64,000 nt of DNA, taken from the NCBI RefSeq assembly GCF_000769115.1, contig NZ_JQZV01000003.1, positions 248,001-312,000 of the forward strand, written 5' to 3'. The translations under genes were made by a program, and so were the position numbers. Below the pieces are notes generated by a model. That model saw only the letters and a list, made by a program, of their open reading frames with translations, had not been told where the DNA came from and did not search any database. The DNA is from Porphyromonas canoris (lineage in GTDB: Bacteria > Bacteroidota > Bacteroidia > Bacteroidales > Porphyromonadaceae). Below, in pieces: positions 57,150-64,000 of this stretch (its first letter is position 1; each line of letters begins with the position of its first letter).

Positions 57150-57905
57150 ATGTTAAGTATTAGAAATCTTCATGCCTCAGTGGAGGGAAAACATATACTC
57201 AAAGGTATTAACCTAAACATAAATCCCGGGGAAGTCCATGCAATAATGGGACCTAATGGATCTGGAAAAAGTACTCTCTCTTCAGTCCTTGTAGGGAATC
57301 CTCTTTTTGAAGTTACCGAAGGGGAAGTTTTCTTTGAAGGACAAAACTTATTGGAGTTAGAGCCGGAAGAACGCGCTCATTTGGGAATATTTTTGAGTTT
57401 CCAGTATCCGGTAGAAATTCCCGGTGTGAGCATGGTTAATTTTATGAGGGCATCTCTCAATGAACTTCGTAAAAGTCAGAAAAAACAACCCCTGTCGGCG
57501 ACAGAATTTCTCAAGTTAATGAGAGAAAAGAGAGCATTGGTAGAGTTGGATTCCAATCTTGCCAATCGTCCTGTAAACGTAGGTTTCTCCGGAGGAGAAA
57601 AGAAGCGCAACGAGATCTTTCAGATGGCAATGTTAGAACCGAAGCTGGCTATCTTGGACGAAACAGACTCCGGATTGGATATTGATGCTCTTCGGATTGT
57701 TTCAAATGGTGTGAATGCTCTAAAGACAAAAGAGAATGCCACACTTGTGATAACCCACTATCAGAGACTTTTGGATTATATCAAACCTGATTTTGTACAT
57801 GTATTATTGAAAGGACGTATTGTAATGTCCGGTGGCCCGGAGCTTGCTCTCAAATTGGAGGAGCAGGGTTACGATTGGCTAAGAACCGGTGAAGAGACCG
57901 AATGA
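57150..57905 (+). CDS. sufC: Fe-S assembly ATPase SufC
   Basis: 251 residues. Walker A is GPNGSGKST, the Q-loop region is LGIFLSFQYPVEIPGVS, the ABC signature is FSGGEKKRNEI, and Walker B is LAILDETDSGLDIDAL, followed by the H-loop His in ITHYQRLLDYI. It is a soluble ABC ATPase that drives the conformational change of SufBD. It lies 62 nt after sufB and 19 nt before sufD. Confidence 0.97.
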   Translation: MLSIRNLHASVEGKHILKGINLNINPGEVHAIMGPNGSGKSTLSSVLVGNPLFEVTEGEVFFEGQNLLELEPEERAHLGIFLSFQYPVEIPGVSMVNFMRASLNELRKSQKKQPLSATEFLKLMREKRALVELDSNLANRPVNVGFSGGEKKRNEIFQMAMLEPKLAILDETDSGLDIDALRIVSNGVNALKTKENATLVITHYQRLLDYIKPDFVHVLLKGRIVMSGGPELALKLEEQGYDWLRTGEETE

Positions 57906-57924
57906 TACTGTCCCAGTTTAATTT

Positions 57925-59346
57925 ATGCAAGATACCATGACAAGAATCAGTAATACAACTACTCCGATGGAAGATAGATATGTCGCGCAATACATAGACT
58001 TCTATCGGAAATATAAGGATTTATGCAACTCCAACTCTCCGGGAGTGATGAATTTGAGGAGAGAAGAGGCATTGAATATTCTCGAACAGTATGGTCTTCC
58101 CAAGAGTTTGAGTGAAGACTACAAAAGATTCGATGTTCAAGCTATTTTAGAAAAAGATTGGGGTATAAAGCTTTCCACACTGAAAAATAAAGAAAATCCA
58201 TACTGCTCTTGCCGTTGCAGCATGGGAGAGATAGCCCCTCTACGCTTCTACATGCACGATGATGAAGTGTACTCCATTCCTCAAGAAGATAGAGCAACAC
58301 CGGATGGAAGCTATACCGAAGCCCTAAAGAAAGGTGTTTTTATAGGAAGCATAGTCGAATTTGCTGAGAAACATCCGGACATATTGCAGAAATACTACGG
58401 AAAGATAGCGGATATGGAGCGCAATACATTGGCGGCTCTCAATACTCTGTTTGCAAAAGACGTATTTGTTGTTCACATTCCTGAGAGTGTGGAGCTGGAG
58501 CAGACCATTCAGCTTATCATGCTTAGCGGTGGATATAAAAATGCACTGATTTCTTCCAGAGTGTTGGTGATCGTAGAAGATAAAGCAAAAGCCTCTCTTC
58601 TTATTTGTGATCATTCTGTTGCGGACTCTTCTTCTGTCAATAATACCTTGTTGGAGGTTTATGTTGGAAACTCTGCCTCTTTCACTCTATACGATATGGA
58701 GGAGACACATGAGGATCACATCCGTATATCCAATGCACACTACCATCTTGCTGCAAATGCCACGGCAAAGGTTTGTCCTCTGACATTGACCAATGGCAAG
58801 ACACGTAATAATATCTATGGTTACATAGAGGGAGAACACTCCAGCTTTACCGCTGCAGGTCTTGTCGTATTGGATGGTAGCAAGAGAGCGGACAACTATG
58901 TTTGGGTCAATCACTCAGTCCCTCACTGCCATAGTGATCAGCTGTTCAAGTACACTATGGATGATACCGCCGTAGGTAGTTTTACGGGAAGAATTTACGT
59001 GGCAAAGGATGCACAAAAAACGCAAGCTTACCAAAACAATAGGGGATTGAATCTTTCAGGTAAAGCAACCATGTACTCGAAACCACAGTTAGAGATCTAT
59101 GCGGATGATGTTAAGTGTTCTCATGGTATGACTGTCGGACAGATAGATGATGGTGCTATTTTCTATATGCGTCAGCGTGGTATCCCTTATTGGGAGGCAA
59201 AGATGCTTTTGACCATAGCCTTTATGGCAGATGTGTTGGAGTATATAGATTTAGAGCCTTTACGCGAAAAGCTCCAAGATGTACTCGAACAGCGTTATAG
59301 AGGAGGAAATTCTTTTTGCCACAATCGTAAGAGTCTTCTACAATAA
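57925..59346 (+). CDS. sufD: Fe-S cluster assembly protein SufD
   Basis: 473 residues. It is the paralogue of SufB, with a helical N-terminal part and a beta-helix. The C-terminal hallmark is LEIYADDVKCSHGMTVGQIDDGAIFYMRQRGI, containing the conserved Cys-Ser-His, and LEYIDLEPLREKL. It probably helps iron entry and completes SufBC2D. It also carries an uncommon Cys-rich start, NPYCSCRCSMGEIAP (near 95-110), which is unusual and could be checked for metal binding. Confidence 0.95.
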   Translation: MQDTMTRISNTTTPMEDRYVAQYIDFYRKYKDLCNSNSPGVMNLRREEALNILEQYGLPKSLSEDYKRFDVQAILEKDWGIKLSTLKNKENPYCSCRCSMGEIAPLRFYMHDDEVYSIPQEDRATPDGSYTEALKKGVFIGSIVEFAEKHPDILQKYYGKIADMERNTLAALNTLFAKDVFVVHIPESVELEQTIQLIMLSGGYKNALISSRVLVIVEDKAKASLLICDHSVADSSSVNNTLLEVYVGNSASFTLYDMEETHEDHIRISNAHYHLAANATAKVCPLTLTNGKTRNNIYGYIEGEHSSFTAAGLVVLDGSKRADNYVWVNHSVPHCHSDQLFKYTMDDTAVGSFTGRIYVAKDAQKTQAYQNNRGLNLSGKATMYSKPQLEIYADDVKCSHGMTVGQIDDGAIFYMRQRGIPYWEAKMLLTIAFMADVLEYIDLEPLREKLQDVLEQRYRGGNSFCHNRKSLLQ

Positions 59347-59363
59347 ATAGGTGAGATAGATCA

Positions 59364-60356
59364 ATGATACTGCAAATACTTTTATTGATAGCCGGAATCG
59401 TTCTTGTTGTGGTCGGAGCAAATGGACTTACAGAAGGGGCTTCTGCTGTTTCTAAACGGTTTAATATCTCCGATCTGGTGATAGGGCTTACCGTTGTTGC
59501 ATTCGGTACATCGGCTCCGGAGCTGAGTGTAAGTATTATCTCTGCTCTGAAAGGAAGTAACGATATTGCTCTTGGAAATGTAATGGGAAGTAATATCTTC
59601 AATATTCTGGTTATACTGGGGCTAACAGCTATTATTACTCCCGTAGCTATTGGTAAGACAACACGTAATAAGGAGATGCCTTTTGCTCTCTTTGCTGCTG
59701 TGTTGTTAGCCTTAATAGTTTGGGCACCTTGGGCTCCCGGTGCTGTCGAGGATGTTACTCGAATAGAAGGGTTGTTGCTGCTTATCATGGGTTTGGCGTT
59801 TGTTATATATACTGTATGGCTCTCTCAGCAGTACAGAAAGAGCAAGCTGAAAGAAGGAACAAAAGAAGATATTCCTTCTACCGAGTCTATTGTAATCATG
59901 CCTGTTTGGAAAAGTATAGTATATATCGTAGGAGGACTGGCTGCTCTGATATATGGTGGGCATTTGTTTGTAGAGGCTTCTACATTCATAGCCAAGAGCT
60001 TGGGTGTGAGTGAAGCAGTCATCGGACTTACTTTGGTTGCAGCCGGAACATCCTTGCCCGAATTGGCTACTTCTATTGTAGCTTCAATGAAAGGTAAACC
60101 TGAGATTGCAGTAGGGAATGTAGTCGGAAGCAATATCTTTAATATCTTCATTGTTTTAGGTACTTCGGCTGTTATCAAACCGATGTCGGGGCTCTCTTTC
60201 ACCAACATAGATGTTTGGATGCAAATCCTTTCTATGGCAGCTGTCTGGATTTTTGCAAAGTTCTTGTTTCCGGGAGAGATCAAGCGTTGGCAAGGAGCAG
60301 TCCTGTTCCTTATATATGTGGCTTATACGCTCTATCTTATTTACGCCGGAGCCTAA
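59364..60356 (+). CDS. Calcium/sodium antiporter, CaxA/YrbG family
   Basis: 330 residues, about ten membrane segments, two homologous halves. Each half has the alpha-repeat motif: VVAFGTSAPELSVSIISALKGS with GNVMGSNIFNILVILG in the first, and LVAAGTSLPELATSIVASMKGK with GNVVGSNIFNIFIVLG in the second. The Glu of each repeat coordinates the cation. It exchanges Na+ or K+ for Ca2+ across the inner membrane. It follows sufD by 17 nt, so it is probably in the same transcript. Confidence 0.93.
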   Translation: MILQILLLIAGIVLVVVGANGLTEGASAVSKRFNISDLVIGLTVVAFGTSAPELSVSIISALKGSNDIALGNVMGSNIFNILVILGLTAIITPVAIGKTTRNKEMPFALFAAVLLALIVWAPWAPGAVEDVTRIEGLLLLIMGLAFVIYTVWLSQQYRKSKLKEGTKEDIPSTESIVIMPVWKSIVYIVGGLAALIYGGHLFVEASTFIAKSLGVSEAVIGLTLVAAGTSLPELATSIVASMKGKPEIAVGNVVGSNIFNIFIVLGTSAVIKPMSGLSFTNIDVWMQILSMAAVWIFAKFLFPGEIKRWQGAVLFLIYVAYTLYLIYAGA

Positions 60357-60485
60357 GATATTAATCGGCTAAAGAGATCGAGAAGGGATACCAAAAGATA
60401 TGTGATAAGAAATCTTCCAGAACAGCTTTACAAGTTTTTTCTAACAGGTTAATAAGTTGGCGTAAAGCCCTGATATATTACGGAG

Positions 60486-60522
60486 CAAGGCTTGATTGGT
60501 ATCAATCAAGCCTTGTTTTTTT
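60486..60522 (+). terminator. Intrinsic terminator after caxA, made from array units
   Basis: Perfect 12-bp stem caaggcttgatt / aatcaagccttg, 6-nt loop ggtatc, followed by seven T. It coincides with the first two units of the array. Confidence 0.8.
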
Positions 60523-60616
60523 GTCATCAAGGCTTGGTTCTTAAGATTTCAAGCCTGCTTTTAATTTTTTATCATGGTTGCCTCGTTTTTTGATCATGTT
60601 AAATCTTTTTTCTCAA
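60486..60616. repeat. 21-23-nt array whose first two units form a terminator
   Basis: Units start at 60486, 60507, 60528, 60550, 60573 and 60595 (spacing 21, 21, 22, 23, 22): caaggcttgattg, caagccttgtttt, caaggcttggttc, caagcctgctttt, catggttgcctcg, catgttaaatctt. Adjacent units are in opposite orientation of the near-palindrome caaggcttg, as at other loci. The array fills the 306-nt convergent gap 60357-60662, where nothing else was seen. Confidence 0.75.
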
Positions 60617-60662
60617 TACCTTAAATCGACTTTTCTTCTCCCGAAACATTGTTCTAAAAAGT

Positions 60663-62219
60663 TTACAGATCAAGTCCTCTGCCTTGTTTCCGGTTTTTAA
60701 TGAATGGAGATAAGATCAGACTCAGTGCCACTCCGCCCAATAATCCTCCTATATGCGCCGCATTATCTATACCGGGAGTCATTCCTACCAACAGGTTTGC
60801 ACCAACGAAGATTGCCGATTCTATCAACAGAGATTTTGCGGAAGTCGATGAAAAAGTTTTGGTCAGTATTAGGGTGATAAAAGCTCCGTACAGACCGAAT
60901 ATAGCACCGGAAGCTCCAATACCCACGACCGGAGGAGTGTGCCACAGTACACTTGTTATGCTCCCAATAAGCCCCGAAAGCAGATAGATAAACAGATATT
61001 GAGAACGCGTTATTCTATTTTCAATGTCTATACCAATGATGGCAAGACAGACTGTATTGGCTATCAGGTGTGTTATACCACTGTGCAGGAAAATGCTTGT
61101 AAGCAGTCGCCACCACTCTCCATCACGCACCATGGGACCATAGCAAGCACCCCAATGTATCAGATCATCTGCCTGAAAAGAGAAAAATCCCGCTCCGAAA
61201 AACATCATCAACAGAAATACCGCAATGTTGATGTAGATAAGAATAGGCGTAATAAAGAAGCCTTTGTGAGGTATTGCGGAGAGGAGGTTTTCTTTCCATA
61301 TTATCTGTTCCATCTTATCCGGTTTCCCGGCTTTGATTCTCTTTAACTCCTTGTCATCTACTTTGGGTATGATGGACATCAGGAGCCATAACAGCGTTAC
61401 GATGAGAACAGCCGTCAGCAGACGTTTCAGGTTATCCCCGTTTCTATGTTCGTATGGTTCACTCATGCCCACCAATATCACAGCGTCAGATATGCCAAGA
61501 TCATTCCGGTTGAGAAGACTTTGGAAGTTCTTGAAATCTTCGGATGTTTTACCAATTCGTTCAAAGCAGGGGAATGAGAAAAAATCCTTTTGTTCTACTT
61601 GAATCCAGTTCTGTCTGATGAATTGATTGAATGCCTCTTCCTTTCTTTCATGGCTCATTCTGTTGGAAACACGATCTCTATAAGAGATACCCAGCCATGC
61701 GGAAGGAGTATGAGAAGAAACATCTGTCGAGGTTTTGTATATGGGCATGAGAACATACAGATACATATTGAAATGTTCCGAGTTTCTCCCGCTTATGTCA
61801 TACGTGGCGTGATAGTATTTGGCTTTTGTATTGATATGATATGAGTCGATGTTGTAGTATTTGGTAGATTCATGCGCATGAATTTCTTCGACGGAGGGTA
61901 GTGTGGTCAGCTTACCGGTAGCTGTAACCATATATTTCTGTGCGATTATGGTAGGAATTGTCAGACTGATCCATGCAATGAGAGAATAGATGAAAGGCAC
62001 TCGTAAGCGCAATGCTTTGACTTTGGTATGGATGAAGAGTCTTGTTACTATTCCGGCAAGTATAATAGGCAGAAGTGTTTCTGTGATGTTCTCATTCAGC
62101 TGAAAGATTCCGAGCTTGATAAACAGAGTCCAATGCACGAACGAGTAGCCGATCATCAGTCCGATGAGGGCTGTTAAGAAGGGTTTGAAAACGATGTTCA
62201 GTTTTTCTCTTATCGCCAT
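60663..62219 (-). CDS. Rhomboid-family intramembrane serine protease with long N-terminal region
   Basis: 518 residues. The C-terminal rhomboid domain (about 325-510, six membrane segments) has the catalytic Ser437 in VGIGASGAIFGLYG, His489 in DNAAHIGGLLGG, and the HSGITHLIANT segment of TM2. The N-terminal third contains several membrane segments (about 12-32, 45-62, 75-92), then a soluble stretch (about 95-265) with a Tyr/His-rich sequence (KYYNIDSYHINTKAKYYHAT) and another segment near 267-284. This extension is much larger than in classical rhomboids. It cleaves membrane proteins within the bilayer; the substrate is unknown. Confidence 0.88.
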   Translation of the reverse strand: MAIREKLNIVFKPFLTALIGLMIGYSFVHWTLFIKLGIFQLNENITETLLPIILAGIVTRLFIHTKVKALRLRVPFIYSLIAWISLTIPTIIAQKYMVTATGKLTTLPSVEEIHAHESTKYYNIDSYHINTKAKYYHATYDISGRNSEHFNMYLYVLMPIYKTSTDVSSHTPSAWLGISYRDRVSNRMSHERKEEAFNQFIRQNWIQVEQKDFFSFPCFERIGKTSEDFKNFQSLLNRNDLGISDAVILVGMSEPYEHRNGDNLKRLLTAVLIVTLLWLLMSIIPKVDDKELKRIKAGKPDKMEQIIWKENLLSAIPHKGFFITPILIYINIAVFLLMMFFGAGFFSFQADDLIHWGACYGPMVRDGEWWRLLTSIFLHSGITHLIANTVCLAIIGIDIENRITRSQYLFIYLLSGLIGSITSVLWHTPPVVGIGASGAIFGLYGAFITLILTKTFSSTSAKSLLIESAIFVGANLLVGMTPGIDNAAHIGGLLGGVALSLILSPFIKNRKQGRGLDL

Positions 62220-62365
62220 GGCTTTATGTATAGCATCTTATCGAGATAGCGAGAGTCGGTGAAGTATCTGTTTTTGCTCTCAAGTATCTTGCCGGCTCTT
62301 TATGTGTTGTGAGTACATTAAGGTCTTAAAGCCTCTTATCTGTTTCCCCTTTACGGCATTATGAA

Positions 62366-64000
62366 CTATATAGAGCAGTCGTAATACAAATAATATTTTT
62401 CTCTATTTATACTTAACCTTAGCCCAAAAGTAACCGTTTTGCTCTCCATGAAAAGGTCTCTAAAATCTTTGTTGTTGAAGATCTTTTGGTGTAGTTGTAA
62501 CAGCAGGTTTGAGTTTGTAAAATGGACTCCATTCTCTGCTTTTATTATAATGTCAACTTCTTTACCGTCCGGATCTTCGACACATATAGCTATTTCAGGT
62601 TTTACTAATGAAATCCTTGATAGATACTGATCCGCCTGTTGGGGAGTCATAACATCGGAATTTTCTTTGTAAAACGTCTCTCTTACATCTCTCTCCGTGA
62701 ATAGATTTTTGTCGCCCAATGTCCACTTTATGTCGTTAAGAAGATTGATGAACAGCCTTTTCTCTTCTGTATCGAATATGACATAGTTTTCAAACTCATC
62801 GCATCCCATAACGTTGTTCAGGGAGTTGATAAGCCTTCTTTTTGCTTCCGGTGTATCTTCTATGATACCAAAATGATACATATCACAGCCGGTCTCTAAA
62901 GAAAAAAGCAAGTAGCCCTTTTTTCTGATAGGACCGGCATAGAGAATAACCCTGTCATACGGATTGACATCTTCATGATCCTGGAAGAATATTTCATCCA
63001 AAGTAAACCCATCATTGGATTTTTCTTCTGCTATATAGGATAATCCGTGTTTTGACAGCAGTGCATCTAACAGATATTCGATACCAATATCATTATCATT
63101 GTCGAAAAACATCAAATGATCGTTCTTGAAGAGCTGCCAATCTAAGACTTTTGTTCCTATGATGTTCATCATCATATTGTCAATATCGTAGACGCCGATA
63201 GCATTGTAAAACTCTTTTGCAACTTCTCGAACCTTCCTTTCATGACGAATATCTTCTTCATAACGACCTATCAAATCCGCACTAAACGGCACTAATTCAA
63301 AACCTAAGCTTGTCTCAATTTTGGAGAGATGTTTTTCTTGGGTAAGTAAAATCATGGTTTCTTCCAAAAGGTTATCTTTGATCAGGAGCCACAGGTAATA
63401 CCCTTTCTGCTTAAGAATGTCTGAAGCATGGTTTAGCAAGTCAAAATGGTCTGAGCACACCTTTTGAGTGTTAAAAACCATATTCGTTCTTTTCTCCAAC
63501 CATTCGATAATACCGGCAAACGAAAGCTTTCTTAGTGTTATTCCGAGAGATTGTCTCACCAAAAGCGTGTAGAAAAAATCTTGAAAAGAGAGTGCATCAT
63601 GCGCCAAAGGATATTCTTCTCTTTTTTCTGTGTTCAAAGCAAAATATTGCTTCGCATAGGATATGAACCCCTCTTTATCTTCTGTCGGACAAAAATGAGC
63701 TGCAATATTCTCCATAAATGACAGGTAACCGAGCTTATTCATCTTCAGAAGCATCTGATATTTAAGATGAGTGAATAAAAGATGATATGCTGCTCTCAGC
63801 TCCGCCATACCTTTTATTCCCAGCTTTATACCTTTGGTCTTACGGAGGTTATTGGCTACGTCATGTCTGTTGGTGACGGAAACTTTATTCTGTCTTAAGT
63901 CAAGCCCTTCTTTCGTCAAAGAGAGAAAATAATTGTCAGGCTTCTTACTGTGATAAAAAGCCAGCTGCAATGGTGTAAGATAAAGGGAAGAGGGGCTCTC
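62366..64000 (-). CDS. Unrecognised protein, N-terminus outside window
   Basis: At least 544 residues; the frame is open to the right edge, where it reads ESPSSLYLTPLQLAFYHSKK in front of the first plausible start (TTG at 63970), so the true N-terminus lies further right. No signal peptide or membrane segment is visible in the part present. The composition is ordinary for a soluble cytoplasmic protein, with mixed helical segments and several acidic patches (NDNDIGIEYLLDALLSKHGL). I recognise no family motif. It ends LSINREKYYLYYDCSI. No neighbour gives a hint: the rhomboid gene lies 146 nt downstream. Confidence 0.7.
   Translation of the reverse strand, partial: ESPSSLYLTPLQLAFYHSKKPDNYFLSLTKEGLDLRQNKVSVTNRHDVANNLRKTKGIKLGIKGMAELRAAYHLLFTHLKYQMLLKMNKLGYLSFMENIAAHFCPTEDKEGFISYAKQYFALNTEKREEYPLAHDALSFQDFFYTLLVRQSLGITLRKLSFAGIIEWLEKRTNMVFNTQKVCSDHFDLLNHASDILKQKGYYLWLLIKDNLLEETMILLTQEKHLSKIETSLGFELVPFSADLIGRYEEDIRHERKVREVAKEFYNAIGVYDIDNMMMNIIGTKVLDWQLFKNDHLMFFDNDNDIGIEYLLDALLSKHGLSYIAEEKSNDGFTLDEIFFQDHEDVNPYDRVILYAGPIRKKGYLLFSLETGCDMYHFGIIEDTPEAKRRLINSLNNVMGCDEFENYVIFDTEEKRLFINLLNDIKWTLGDKNLFTERDVRETFYKENSDVMTPQQADQYLSRISLVKPEIAICVEDPDGKEVDIIIKAENGVHFTNSNLLLQLHQKIFNNKDFRDLFMESKTVTFGLRLSINREKYYLYYDCSI

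Overview
The window is a stretch of chromosome from a Bacteroidota organism, most likely Porphyromonas or a close relative. Several things point that way. Promoters match the Bacteroidota pattern (TTTG, about 19-21 nt, TAnnTTTG). The window carries an hmuSTUV haem-utilisation cluster, a DUF4290 gene, a PG_1098-type methyltransferase, meso-diaminopimelate dehydrogenase, Omp28 and TlpA-type exported thioredoxin-fold proteins, and the order rimP-nusA-infB-cvpA-sufBCD, which is familiar from Porphyromonas. No tRNA, rRNA, insertion sequence, prophage or true CRISPR array was seen.

Layout. 1-5.8 kb: the end of an OmpA-family protein, then a leftward exported set (Omp28-like lipoprotein, TlpA-like thioredoxin, DUF6029-like barrel). 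6-9.2 kb: a nitronate monooxygenase coupled to a GH84 O-GlcNAcase. 10.1-16.1 kb: a TonB-dependent receptor, a lipoprotein DNA/RNA nuclease, a flippase and a fucosyltransferase-like enzyme. 16.1-23.6 kb: an orphan OmpR-type regulator and the hmuVUTS operon (written in leftward map order), whose HmuS carries a histidine-rich tandem repeat. 23.8-29 kb: a large GH2 beta-galactosidase and an HU-type DNA-binding protein. 29-39.1 kb: a TPR protein and outer-membrane barrel pair, then a run of fRMsr, FHA/zinc-ribbon, bifunctional-nuclease-like, rsmE, rmuC and a THUMP-like methyltransferase. 40-46.8 kb: the leftward housekeeping operon lysS-gpsA-pgi-DUF4290-murA-rimM, preceded by a possible 44-residue membrane peptide. 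46.9-49.6 kb: a YD-repeat-like lipoprotein and, divergently, nitroreductase-ddh. 50-60.4 kb: rimP-nusA-infB-cvpA-sufB-sufC-sufD-caxA. 60.6-64 kb: a rhomboid protease and an unrecognised protein that runs off the edge.

The most unusual feature is a set of intergenic arrays with a strict 21- or 22-nt period at seven loci (1.4-1.56, 9.76-9.91, 17.06-17.30, 28.10-28.21, 39.12-39.87, 49.78-49.88 and 60.49-60.62 kb). The unit sequence differs between loci, and even along the 39-kb locus, but the two-helical-turn period is kept. Every convergent gene junction with room for one holds an array; none of the four divergent promoter regions does. The two most homogeneous arrays (17 and 39 kb) lie in the middle of local GC peaks. 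Other points of interest are the HmuS histidine repeat, a terminator-like hairpin in the rimP-nusA-infB leader, and the small ORF ahead of lysS.
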